From an uncultured Ruminococcus sp. (lineage in GTDB: Bacteria; Bacillota; Clostridia; Oscillospirales; Acutalibacteraceae): a stretch of 10,045 nucleotides of DNA. Shown in pieces: positions 1 through 7,940 of this stretch. A program made the position numbers and the translations under genes. Positions within the stretch are counted from its first letter, which is position 1; each line of letters starts with the position of its first letter. Below the pieces are notes generated by a model that was not told where the DNA came from, made no database searches, and saw nothing but the letters and a program-made list of their open reading frames with translations. The stretch is taken from positions 1-10,045 of the forward strand of contig CACZPV010000108.1 in assembly GCA_902783065.1 (NCBI GenBank). Direction: 5' to 3'.

Positions 1-734
1 ACGACTGCTGGGAGAGCGGTGCGATGGAAGCGGTCCGTGATTTTTTTGATGAGCATTATGAGGAAACTGATGTTGTGGGATGCCGTAAGGAATTTTTCGG
101 TGCAAAATCGGGTTACCATTATCTTGATTATAAGTTTGAAAGTTCCCGTGTTATTGATCTGCGTAAAAATCCTGAATGTATTCAGCTTGATGTGACGGCT
201 GCATTTATAAAAGCGCAGGCAATAGGGGAGCATCGCTTTTCTGAAAGGCTTAAATATGGAGAGGACGCACAGTTTATTACTTCTGTTATTCTGGAAAAAT
301 GCCGGCTGGGGGTATGCCGTGAAGCAGTGCATCGCTACAGGAAGCGTATGGATAACAGTTCTGCACTGCAAAATGATATTAAAAGCTCCGGTTATTACTT
401 TGATACTCCAAAATATTTTATGCAGGCATTGCTTGATGAGTCAAGAGAAAAATACGGTGCAGCTGAAAAATTCATTCAGTTTACGGTTATGTATGAACTT
501 GGCTGGCGGATCCGCAAAAAAGGAATCCGTCAGTATCTGACACAGGAAGAATATGATAATTATTGTGGTACTCTTATATCAATTTTAAAACAAATTGATG
601 ATGATATCATCCGTCAGCAGAGGGTCTTGTGGAAAAAACATAAGCTGTTTTGTTTGATGAAAAAACATGGGATGGATAGTGCGGCAGAGCTTTTTTGCCG
701 TATCGGCAAATTAGAAACAGTTTTTGGTCCGTAG
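1..734 (+). CDS. Family 2 glycosyltransferase, C-terminal part (5' end outside window)
   Basis: The reading frame is open from the first base (codon phase starts at base 3) and reads DCWE before the first internal ATG at 24, so the true start lies upstream. DCWE matches residues 100-103 of the next gene, just after its catalytic DSDD motif, and the two proteins then align almost without gaps for about 230 residues. Shared blocks include LKYGEDAQF, LGVCREAV, YRKR and SSALQN. By this paralogy it is the acceptor-side and helical tail of a GT-A fold glycosyltransferase that adds sugars to a surface polymer. Unlike its neighbour it stops soon after the glycosyltransferase module (ending KLETVFGP) and lacks the glycerophosphotransferase domain. 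A stop inside an originally longer gene cannot be excluded. The next gene follows after 51 bp with no terminator, so the two are probably cotranscribed. The sugar and acceptor cannot be told. Confidence 0.85.
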   Translation, partial: DCWESGAMEAVRDFFDEHYEETDVVGCRKEFFGAKSGYHYLDYKFESSRVIDLRKNPECIQLDVTAAFIKAQAIGEHRFSERLKYGEDAQFITSVILEKCRLGVCREAVHRYRKRMDNSSALQNDIKSSGYYFDTPKYFMQALLDESREKYGAAEKFIQFTVMYELGWRIRKKGIRQYLTQEEYDNYCGTLISILKQIDDDIIRQQRVLWKKHKLFCLMKKHGMDSAAELFCRIGKLETVFGP

Positions 735-771
735 AATTTTTTACTGCTTGATGTCAATAGTAATCAACAAC

Positions 772-777
772 AGGAGG
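772..777 (+). promoter_or_regulatory. Ribosome binding site deciding a GTG start
   Basis: AGGAGG lies 8 nt before GTG at 786. This supports initiation at GTG rather than at a later ATG, and it keeps the FSVIIPVYN strand at residues 8-16, where a family-2 glycosyltransferase normally begins. Confidence 0.85.
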
Positions 778-785
778 ACGATAAA

Positions 786-3461
786 GTGAAGGATTATAAA
801 TTTCAGTTTTCGGTCATCATACCCGTTTACAATGTAGAACAGTATCTTGCGGAAACGCTTGATTCGGTTATTAATCAGACGATCGGATTTGAAGATCATA
901 TTCAGATTATTCTTGTCAATGACGGCAGCCCTGACCACAGTGAAAGAATATGCATGAAATATAAGGAAAAATATCCCGACAATATTGTGTATGTCAAGAA
1001 AGAAAACGGCGGCGTCAGCTCAGCAAGAAATGAAGGAATTGCTTATGCACAGGGGAAGTATGTCAATTTTCTCGATTCGGATGACTGCTGGGAGCCTGAT
1101 GCATTTGAAAATGTGCTGCAATTCCTTGACCAGAATTATGATATAGTTGATGTGGTCAGTGCCAGAAAAAAGTTTTTTGATGCACAGACAGGATATCATA
1201 CTCTTGACTATAAGTTCAATGTCACAAAGATAGTTGACCTTCGTGACGAATATGAGTTTATTCAGATGGACGTGACAGGCGCATTTATTAAAAATGAATC
1301 GATCGGTGAAACCCGTTTTTCTACAAAGCTTAAGTATGGTGAGGATGCACAGTTCATTAATACCATTCTTATTGAGAAATGTATGCTCGGAGTTTGCCGT
1401 GAAGCGGTACAGCTTTACAGAAAACGTGCCGATGACAGTTCGGCACTGCAAAACGAACTGAGCAGTGATAGCTATTACTTTGATACTCCGGTTTATTGCC
1501 ATCAGTATTTGTATGATCTTTCAAAAGAAAAGTACGGTAAGATAGAATATTTTATCCAGTATATGGTAATGTATGATCTTTCCTGGCGTCTGAAGAAAAA
1601 GGTTTGGGAACATCTGAGCGATGAGGATTATAAGCGTTATTGTGAATTGATAAGGAATCTTATCAAACAGGCGGACGATCGCGTGATTTTTAAGCAGAAA
1701 GAAATGTATATGATTATGAAAATGTTCTGTCTGCAAATAAAATACGGCAGGGACGTCAGAAAAGAACTGGTATACGATCACGGTAATCTCCTTTATAATA
1801 ATCTTTCTGCCCTTAATCTTAATAATGCAAAGACAAATATAATATGGTTTTTTACCGAGATACGTGACGGTGTATTGTATCTTGAGGGAAAAGACAACTG
1901 CTGGCTTTCCAATGACAGCTATGAATATTACGCACAGATTGGTGATAAAGTCTATACGCCTACCTATTATCATGCACCATGCTTTGATTTTGTAACAATG
2001 TTCGGAATTGCAGAGGAAGGCAGAGCCATCCGTCTTGCAATACCTCTGCATAAGGGTGAAGAACAGAAAATACAGTTTATATTCCGGTACGGAGAGAATA
2101 AACGACTGATTTACACTTCTATGGGTAAGTTTGCCCATATTCCGCCGATCTGGGGCGGCTATTATGCCAAGGAAGACTATCTTGTCAAAATGTCAGGTAA
2201 ATGTCTTGCAGTACATCCGTACTCCCGTTCACTGCACAGGAAATATGAAACCTTCTATCGTGAGCAGCTGAAAAAGAACAACCGTGGTTATCTTATCAAA
2301 TACCGCCGTCTTTACAGTATGATGAAAAAGAAGGATAAACAAATATGGATCATATCCGACAGAACGGATAAAGCTAATGACAATGGTGAGCATATGTTCC
2401 GCTATATCAGTTCTCTTGATCTGAAAGACGTAGATGTATATTATACCATAGATAAAAACAGTTCCGATTACGACGAAATGAAAAAGATCGGTAAAGTTAT
2501 TCCGTATAATACACCGCAATATCGGTTGTATTCACTTCTTGCCGATAAGGTGATATCTTCAAGCGGCAGCGAATACGTTATTAATGCTTTTGGCGGTGAC
2601 AGAAAATATCTGTGTGATCTGTATAATTTCGATTACATATTCCTGCAGCATGGTATTACAAAGGACAATATTTCCGAATGGATCAATAAGTTCAATAAAA
2701 ATATGGCTATGATCGTCACAGCCGGAAAACCTGAACAGAAATCTTTTACAGAGCCGGGATACTGCTATGGTCCCGAAGTTCCGGTACTGACCGGATTCCC
2801 AAGACATGATAACCTGCTAAGACTTCAGAAAACAAATCCTGTTGAGAAAAAGGTGCTGATTATCCCTACATGGAGAAAAAGCATAAAGGGAAGCTATGAT
2901 CCGAGAACTACGGAAAGCATTTATTTTGAAGGATTCCGTGAAACAGAATACTTTAAATTCTATAATTCTTTGATCAGCGATAAGCGTCTTTGTGAATGTA
3001 TGCAGAAGAACGGTTATACGGGTGTTCTCTGTATGCACCCGATTCACAGTGAACAGTGGATTGATTTTGCGCCGAACGATGTATTTACGGTTAATCACGG
3101 ATATGTTGATTATCAAAAGGAATTTACAACATCTGCATTGCTGGTGACGGACTATTCGAGTGTATTTTTTGACTTTGCATTTCTGAAAAAACCAATTGTT
3201 TATTCGCAGTTTGATAAGGACCAGTTTTTCTCTGGAGAACATTCATACACCAAAGGATATTTCAGTTATGAGGATAATGGCTTCGGACCCGTATGCTATG
3301 ATCTTGACACAACTGTCGATGCAATGATTGAAATGATTGAAAATGATTGTCAGAACAGCGAAAAATATATGGAGAGAATTGAGGATTTCTACGAATATTT
3401 TGATGCTGACAGCTGTAAGCGTGTTTATGAGCAGATTAGAAAACTGGATGATGAATTTTAA
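786..3461 (+). CDS. Bifunctional glycosyltransferase family 2 / CDP-glycerol glycerophosphotransferase
   Basis: The 891-aa protein has two enzymatic domains. Residues 8-102 are a GT-A family-2 glycosyltransferase: IIPVYN at 11-16, VNDGS with D46, ENGGVSSARN at 73-82, and the metal/nucleotide-binding DSDD at 97-100. Residues about 103-345 are the helical part shared with the preceding gene, and 346 to about 500 are a beta-rich linker. From about 520 (IISDRTD) to the end is a Glyphos_transf domain of the TagF type, with QHG (H622), PTWR at 694-697, HP at 751-752 and TDYSS at 788-792 followed by FDFAFLKKP. Family knowledge: this domain transfers glycerol phosphate (or a related polyol phosphate) from the CDP form onto a membrane-bound polymer at the cytoplasmic face. 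Inferred role: one polypeptide adds both a sugar and a polyol-phosphate unit to a teichoic-acid-like or capsular polymer. No membrane segment or signal peptide is visible. The start is GTG with AGGAGG 8 nt upstream. The exact donor is not determined. Confidence 0.92.
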   Translation: MKDYKFQFSVIIPVYNVEQYLAETLDSVINQTIGFEDHIQIILVNDGSPDHSERICMKYKEKYPDNIVYVKKENGGVSSARNEGIAYAQGKYVNFLDSDDCWEPDAFENVLQFLDQNYDIVDVVSARKKFFDAQTGYHTLDYKFNVTKIVDLRDEYEFIQMDVTGAFIKNESIGETRFSTKLKYGEDAQFINTILIEKCMLGVCREAVQLYRKRADDSSALQNELSSDSYYFDTPVYCHQYLYDLSKEKYGKIEYFIQYMVMYDLSWRLKKKVWEHLSDEDYKRYCELIRNLIKQADDRVIFKQKEMYMIMKMFCLQIKYGRDVRKELVYDHGNLLYNNLSALNLNNAKTNIIWFFTEIRDGVLYLEGKDNCWLSNDSYEYYAQIGDKVYTPTYYHAPCFDFVTMFGIAEEGRAIRLAIPLHKGEEQKIQFIFRYGENKRLIYTSMGKFAHIPPIWGGYYAKEDYLVKMSGKCLAVHPYSRSLHRKYETFYREQLKKNNRGYLIKYRRLYSMMKKKDKQIWIISDRTDKANDNGEHMFRYISSLDLKDVDVYYTIDKNSSDYDEMKKIGKVIPYNTPQYRLYSLLADKVISSSGSEYVINAFGGDRKYLCDLYNFDYIFLQHGITKDNISEWINKFNKNMAMIVTAGKPEQKSFTEPGYCYGPEVPVLTGFPRHDNLLRLQKTNPVEKKVLIIPTWRKSIKGSYDPRTTESIYFEGFRETEYFKFYNSLISDKRLCECMQKNGYTGVLCMHPIHSEQWIDFAPNDVFTVNHGYVDYQKEFTTSALLVTDYSSVFFDFAFLKKPIVYSQFDKDQFFSGEHSYTKGYFSYEDNGFGPVCYDLDTTVDAMIEMIENDCQNSEKYMERIEDFYEYFDADSCKRVYEQIRKLDDEF

Positions 3462-3510
3462 TGCTGCCTCCTGATGGAATGATGACTTGAATTTATTGTG
3501 ATGTTTTTGA

Positions 3511-3643
3511 CAAGGACAACGGAAGCAGCTATGCGTAGAGCTTTGTTCCACAACTCTGGCATAGGTTCCGCAATCATATCGCTTACACTCTCGGGGTGTC
3601 ATTTAGCCCCCCAAAACGCCGATTAAAGAATTAATCAGCGTTT
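3511..3643 (+). promoter_or_regulatory. Structured intergenic region, possible leader of the MORN-repeat gene
   Basis: This gap holds three potential hairpins in a row. The largest pairs 3520-3524 with 3566-3570, 3529-3534 with 3559-3564 and 3537-3540 with 3554-3557. That is 15 base pairs around a 13-nt loop, with small internal loops. The second pairs 3585-3590 with 3594-3599 around a TCG loop. The third pairs 3614-3625 with 3632-3643 with one C-A mismatch; it is followed by TCCTT, not a T-run, so it is a poor + strand terminator. A perfect TTGACA at 3507-3512 sits 17 nt before a weak TATGCG (3530-3535), so a promoter could overlap the first hairpin. I do not recognise a known riboswitch class. 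It may be a leader RNA, an attenuator, or the terminator region of the upstream operon. Confidence 0.4.
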
Positions 3644-3677
3644 CCTTAGTATAAAGTGTACGGAAAGGGAAAAATAC

Positions 3678-6545
3678 ATGGAATATACGTTGATACAGAA
3701 AGCGGAGAAGGATCTGATTTACTATGGAGTTTATAATACCCGTGCAGAACTGATTGATGATGGAGATGTTTTGTGCAGCGTCAGAAAAAACTTTTTTGAA
3801 AGCGGAAAACGTCAGAAAAACCGCAGTACCTTTAATATTGCTGGAGAAATGATCCGTGCCTCTTATATGATGGAAGCAGGACGACCGCTGAAATGGAAAA
3901 AAATGATAGGCAGCCGTCTGGCAGAACGAATAACCATCAGGAATAACTGTTATATTGTAGAATCCCTTGACAGTGACCGACGTGTATATAAAAAGGCATA
4001 TTTTGATGAAATGCATCGCTGGCTTTCCAGTGAATATTTTCTTAATGCAGAAGGAAATCTGCCTGAGTGTACTTTTGTTCCTTCCAATGACGGAGATAAA
4101 CCGATAATTATTGTAAAAACACAAAATAACAGTACGGAGATGCTGTATCCATTTGAAACGGTTCTTGATAAGGAACTCACTGAAAAACTGAATGAAGTAT
4201 CTGGAGAACCACAGGTGCTTTGTAAAACAAGCAGCGGTACATTTTATTTTTGTACAAAAGAGGAAGCAGAAGTCAGGCAGAAGCTTTTGAAACGTATGAT
4301 TGAGGAAAAAGAACAACCTGACAGTGATGAGGAACTCATTGATTCCGGATTTGATGTCAATATGGATGCTTTGGCGGAGGAATCGGCTGAAACATCGATT
4401 TCTGAAGAAGCGGCGGTATCTGTGGAAGCACAGGTAATGCATGAAATTATTCCCGGTTTACCGGAAGAAAAAATTATGCTGTCAGAAAGCAAAGAATCTG
4501 CTGATGCAAATGGTATGGAAGAAGCTTCTCCTGACACAGATGAAGTGTCAGACTCCATCAGCAGTACAGATGTCAGACACGATGAAGCGGAGAACATAGA
4601 TCAGCCGGAACAGACAGAGGAAGCTCAGATTCCGGTATCGGCGGAAATTGATGATCTTATTAACGTCGATGAAGGAACTGCGGAGAATCACGATGATATA
4701 AATGACAAAAATATGATGATTCGTGATTTTTCGTTTACAGCAGATACTTCTCCGCTTTATGAGGAAAGCATTACCGGAGCGGAAGCCGGGGTTATTGCCG
4801 AAGACGGCAGTATGTGTGCATTCGCAGGGCAGTGTCCGTATGAAAATATTGATAAGCTGATAATTGAATCCGGCGGAAAACAATATTTTTATTTCGGAGA
4901 AACGGACGGTGATAACCGTCATGGAAACGGCAGAACAGCGATGTTTGATGGCAAGACCGCATATGAGGGCAGCTACCGTAATGATAAGCGTGATGGTTTC
5001 GGAGTATATTATTATAAATCCGGAAAGCTTTGCTATGTTGGCAGTTGGGAAAAGAACAGGCGTGAAGGGCTTGGTGCTGCATTTTCATCAGGTGACGGCA
5101 GCGTCTTTGTTGGAAAATGGCACGATAATGAACCGATTGCAGCAGGTGCAGGGTTTGACCGCGACGGCAGTCTGAATTATGTAGGCAAGACCAAAGAGGG
5201 CAAAAGAAATGGTACAGGGATAACTTATTCCGAAGAAACTGATGCATTCTTTGTTGGAAAATATCAGGACGGCGAATTTATGGGTCGTGGAACACAGTTC
5301 GATGGTGATGGCAATTTGCTTTACAGTGGAGCTTTTTCCGGCGGACAGCGTAACGGAGAGGGTGTTTCCTATCACTTTGACGGTTCAGTGAAATATAAAG
5401 GATTCTGGCAGAATGACTTGTATCACGGAGAAGGCACTCTTTATCTTGATGACGGCTGTATACTAAAGGGGAGTTTCCGCTGCGGAAAGGCAAATGGTAC
5501 CTGTACACTTACTGATGCCTCAGGCAGAGTTGTCTATAGCGGCGGATTTTCCGATGATTTGTATAACGGTGCAGGCAGGTTGTATTCTGATAACGGAAGT
5601 TATGCGGAAGGCAGATTTGCTGACGGAGAACCTACCGGCATCTTCAATGAATATTCACGCAAAGGAGAATTGTTATATTGCGGTGAGTGGACGGATATGC
5701 AGAGAAACGGCAAGGGAGTTGCCTATAAGCATGGCGAAAAGCTGTATGAAGGCGATTTCTCCGGAGGTTTGTATCATGGACAGGGAAAGCTGTATGATAA
5801 TGGCGAACCGGTTTATATTGGTACTTTCAGTGAGGGAAGAATCAGCGGTTTTGGCACAGAATTAAACAAAGGTGAAACCGTTTACACAGGTATGTGGGAG
5901 GACGGCAGTTACAGCGGATGCGGTATTCTGTATGAGGACGGACATCCAAAATTTGCAGGTGTGTTTAAAGAAAGCAAGCGTGAGGGCAGAATTAACGAAA
6001 TCAGTGATAACCGGATTGTAAGAAAATGCATATATGAAAACGATCAGCTTGTTTATATGTGCGAATATGATAGTAACGGATCGATCTTGTATTACGGAAA
6101 TGTAAAAGACGATAAACGCAGCGGCATGGGATGTTCCTTTAACGATTCGTGTGAAAAAGAATTTGAGGGTATTTTTAAAAACGGAAAACCAGATAAGGCG
6201 ATGAGCGTATTTTATAAGGAACTGGATGATCTTCCGGAATGTAATGAGCTTCAGGAAAGCGATTACAGCAAATTTTCACATGCTCCCGAATATGCGGTAG
6301 AACTTTCGTATTCCGGAGGTATTTATACAGGACAGGTTCGCAGTGATAAGCCTGAAGGCAGAGGAACAATTCTGTATTTCGATCATCGTTATACGGGAAT
6401 GTTTCAGGATGGTGAACCATGCGGCAGCGGAGTGATTTACATGAGAGATGGCAGCGAAATAGAAGGAGTGTTTTCTCCTGTTCCTACATCATCATGCGAA
6501 ACTCTGTTTTTTACCAATCTGACCTATTACAGAGAGGAAAAATAA
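3678..6545 (+). CDS. Large MORN-repeat protein with novel N-terminal domain
   Basis: The 955-aa protein has three regions. Residues 1-208 form a mixed alpha/beta domain that I do not recognise. Residues about 209-375 are a low-complexity linker very rich in Glu, Asp, Ser and Ala. From about 403 to the end run roughly 20 MORN repeats of about 22-24 residues, with the pattern Y-x-G-x-(F/W)-x5-x-G-x-G followed by an aromatic and a DG turn. Examples are YEGSYRNDKRDGFGVYYY and YSGAFSGGQRNGEGVSYH. Several units are degenerate, notably around IYENDQLVYMCEYD and FYKELDDLPEC. There is no signal peptide or membrane helix, so it is probably cytoplasmic. MORN arrays form elongated beta sheets that bind lipids or proteins; in bacteria most have no assigned role. 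The ATG at 3678 has only a weak purine-rich site (AAAGGGA) upstream. It stands between surface-polymer genes and a wall amidase, which hints at envelope function, but it is separated from both by gaps of more than 160 bp. Confidence 0.9.
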   Translation: MEYTLIQKAEKDLIYYGVYNTRAELIDDGDVLCSVRKNFFESGKRQKNRSTFNIAGEMIRASYMMEAGRPLKWKKMIGSRLAERITIRNNCYIVESLDSDRRVYKKAYFDEMHRWLSSEYFLNAEGNLPECTFVPSNDGDKPIIIVKTQNNSTEMLYPFETVLDKELTEKLNEVSGEPQVLCKTSSGTFYFCTKEEAEVRQKLLKRMIEEKEQPDSDEELIDSGFDVNMDALAEESAETSISEEAAVSVEAQVMHEIIPGLPEEKIMLSESKESADANGMEEASPDTDEVSDSISSTDVRHDEAENIDQPEQTEEAQIPVSAEIDDLINVDEGTAENHDDINDKNMMIRDFSFTADTSPLYEESITGAEAGVIAEDGSMCAFAGQCPYENIDKLIIESGGKQYFYFGETDGDNRHGNGRTAMFDGKTAYEGSYRNDKRDGFGVYYYKSGKLCYVGSWEKNRREGLGAAFSSGDGSVFVGKWHDNEPIAAGAGFDRDGSLNYVGKTKEGKRNGTGITYSEETDAFFVGKYQDGEFMGRGTQFDGDGNLLYSGAFSGGQRNGEGVSYHFDGSVKYKGFWQNDLYHGEGTLYLDDGCILKGSFRCGKANGTCTLTDASGRVVYSGGFSDDLYNGAGRLYSDNGSYAEGRFADGEPTGIFNEYSRKGELLYCGEWTDMQRNGKGVAYKHGEKLYEGDFSGGLYHGQGKLYDNGEPVYIGTFSEGRISGFGTELNKGETVYTGMWEDGSYSGCGILYEDGHPKFAGVFKESKREGRINEISDNRIVRKCIYENDQLVYMCEYDSNGSILYYGNVKDDKRSGMGCSFNDSCEKEFEGIFKNGKPDKAMSVFYKELDDLPECNELQESDYSKFSHAPEYAVELSYSGGIYTGQVRSDKPEGRGTILYFDHRYTGMFQDGEPCGSGVIYMRDGSEIEGVFSPVPTSSCETLFFTNLTYYREEK

Positions 6546-6709
6546 GGCAGTACAGAGCAATTTCATGATGGTAAGGTAACTTCATTTGTGTGGATAGCCT
6601 TTGTGGCGGAGAATAGTAATAAAAAAGGTATAAAATAGTATTCCTGTACATAGTATTAAACGTAAATAGTATAAACAACTTTCAGCTAATTGTAATAGGG
6701 AGGAATACT
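6546..6709 (+). promoter_or_regulatory. Amidase leader with repeated ATAGTA motifs and start-codon pairing
   Basis: Four copies of ATAGTA lie at 6613-6618, 6635-6640, 6650-6655 and 6666-6671, the last three spaced 15 and 16 bp apart. Two TATAAA hexamers (6629-6634 and 6670-6675) could serve as -10 elements, but neither has a good -35 at the right distance. CATAGTATT at 6649-6657 is a perfect 9-nt complement of AATACTATG at 6704-6712, which contains the start codon of the amidase gene. AATAGTATT at 6634-6642 could pair with 8 of those 9 bases. A promoter is therefore likely here, and translation could be modulated by folding. AT-rich chance is possible. Confidence 0.4.
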
Positions 6710-7450
6710 ATGCCGATTGTATTTTTAAGCCCCTCCACACAGGAGTACAATCCATATATTGATGGTGGTAACGAAGAATACTATATGAACCTTGTCGCAG
6801 ATGCAATGGAACCATACCTGACAGCGTCCGGTATTGAATATGTACGTAATGATCCGTCTAAGACAGTGGGGGGATCTGTTGCCCAGTCCAATGCCGGAAA
6901 TTATAATTTTCATCTTGCTATTCATTCTAATGCGTCTCCTGCCGCCAGCAGCGGACGAAACAGGGGAGTACAGGTTTATTATTATACAAATTCAGGAGAA
7001 AGTGAAAGGGCAGCAGGTATTTTTGCAGAAAACTATAAAAAAATATATCCGCTGCCCGAATTGGTAAAAACTGTTCCGACAACTTCGCTGTATGAACTTG
7101 TACGAACCAAGGTACCTGCCGTATTGATCGAAACTGCATATCATGATAACCGTGAAGATGCTATGTGGATCAGGGAAAATATAGGTGAGATAGCAGAAAA
7201 TCTTTCCCGTTCAACGGCAGAGTTTTTAGGTGTAGGATTTAATCAGCCTCAGCCTGAAAGATCAGGAATTGTTATTACTCAGAATGATCCGCTCAATCTT
7301 CGTGCACAGCCGACAACAGCATCAGAGATTCTATCAAAGATTCCAAAAGGAACAAGAATCCCTATCATCGGGTCACAAGGAATCTGGTATCTGACACGAT
7401 ACAACGGAAAACAAGGATATGTTTCCGGTGAATTTGTTAAAGTGGAATAG
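6710..7450 (+). CDS. N-acetylmuramoyl-L-alanine amidase (Amidase_3) with SH3b domain
   Basis: The 246-aa protein is predicted to cleave the amide bond between muramic acid and the peptide stem of peptidoglycan. Residues 3-175 are an Amidase_3 zinc-hydrolase domain. They hold a GGNEE segment with the metal-ligand glutamate (E22 or E23), AIHSNA with H72, and VLIETAYHDN with catalytic E141. Residues 185-246 are a bacterial SH3 domain (NLRAQPTTASEILSKIPKG, then a GYVSGEFVKV end), expected to bind wall peptides. The canonical GHGG motif that supplies the first zinc histidine is replaced by SPSTQEYN, a form I recall from phage-endolysin-like amidases. There is no signal peptide: the protein begins MPIVFLSPS, so release may need a holin, lysis or another route. 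AGGGAGG at 6697-6703 is 6 nt before ATG. It converges on the spoVAE-like gene with 9 bp between stop codons. Confidence 0.9.
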   Translation: MPIVFLSPSTQEYNPYIDGGNEEYYMNLVADAMEPYLTASGIEYVRNDPSKTVGGSVAQSNAGNYNFHLAIHSNASPAASSGRNRGVQVYYYTNSGESERAAGIFAENYKKIYPLPELVKTVPTTSLYELVRTKVPAVLIETAYHDNREDAMWIRENIGEIAENLSRSTAEFLGVGFNQPQPERSGIVITQNDPLNLRAQPTTASEILSKIPKGTRIPIIGSQGIWYLTRYNGKQGYVSGEFVKVE

Positions 7451-7459
7451 TATAAGGTA

Positions 7460-7813
7460 TTATTTTGCTTTTGGCTTTTTGAATAAAGTGAAGATCAGTG
7501 AAAAAAATATAGCTGCTGTTATTCCTGCTGCACAGGCACCAAGTCCGCCGGTCAAAATACCTACGATACCTCTTTGTGTTATTTCTTCTTCCACACCCTT
7601 TGCAAGCGTATATCCAAAACCTGTCAGCGGTACGGTTGCGCCTGCACCGGCAAATTGAGCGAATGGTTCATATATTCCCAAAGCAGTAAGCGCGACACCG
7701 GCGGTAACATAGATAACAAGTATTCTGGCAGGTGTCAGTTTTGTTTTGTCAATCAGGATTTGTGCAATTACGCATAGAAGTCCTCCGACAATCATTGCAA
7801 TAAGATACTGCAT
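7460..7813 (-). CDS. spoVAE: Stage V sporulation protein AE (SpoVA family)
   Basis: The 117-aa, very hydrophobic protein has about three or four membrane segments, starting MQYLIAMIVGGLLCVIAQIL. The conserved SpoVAE/SpoVAEb core is visible: a LTPARILV stretch, the G-rich GAGATVPLTGFG, AKGVEEE and GILTGGLGACAAGI, ending in a short basic tail KKPKAK. In spore formers, SpoVA proteins form the inner-membrane channel that takes up dipicolinic acid in the forespore and releases it at germination. The start is supported by AAAGGAG (7824-7830 region, - strand) 10 nt before ATG. In most genomes the gene follows spoVAC and spoVAD. Neither is present here, and upstream on this strand there are about 540 bp without a gene, so this copy stands alone. 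No clear sigma-G-type promoter could be identified. It could be an orphan paralogue of a complete operon elsewhere. Confidence 0.93.
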   Translation of the reverse strand: MQYLIAMIVGGLLCVIAQILIDKTKLTPARILVIYVTAGVALTALGIYEPFAQFAGAGATVPLTGFGYTLAKGVEEEITQRGIVGILTGGLGACAAGITAAIFFSLIFTLFKKPKAK

Positions 7814-7940
7814 AATAATTATTCTCCTTTGCTAAATAGATATTAGTCGATTGTAAAAGTCTGAAATTTCTTTAATCATGCGGTTTTTGTATCAAGTGTT
7901 TTACAATTTTTCTCCGCTTTTCAAAGCTTTTCGGATTTTT

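Noticed and set aside
1020..3242. Several long open frames on the - strand inside the bifunctional transferase gene.
   Set aside because: They lack ribosome binding sites and recognisable domains, and they lie opposite a strongly conserved coding region.
3521..3529. GGAAGCAGC, reminiscent of the conserved loop of bacterial signal recognition particle RNA.
   Set aside because: The rest of the conserved element (the preceding TCAGG-CCGGAAGG part with its GGAA tetraloop) is absent, and the flanking bases fold into a different stem.
3614..3643. Hairpin after the bifunctional transferase gene as an intrinsic terminator.
   Set aside because: It is followed by TCCTT rather than a T-run and lies more than 150 bp past the stop codon, so it was only recorded within the structured region.
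4244..4597. Serine-rich - strand frame opposite the acidic linker of the MORN protein.
   Set aside because: Its composition is simply the reverse reading of Glu/Asp/Ser codons in the linker; no start signal.
5494..5865. Open + strand frame inside the MORN-repeat gene.
   Set aside because: It is a frame-shifted shadow of the periodic MORN codons, without its own start signals.
7850..7907. Nine-nt inverted repeat ATTGTAAAA / TTTTACAAT upstream of the spoVAE-like gene.
   Set aside because: The arms are AT-rich and 40 nt apart, easily expected by chance in this region; no promoter fits around them.
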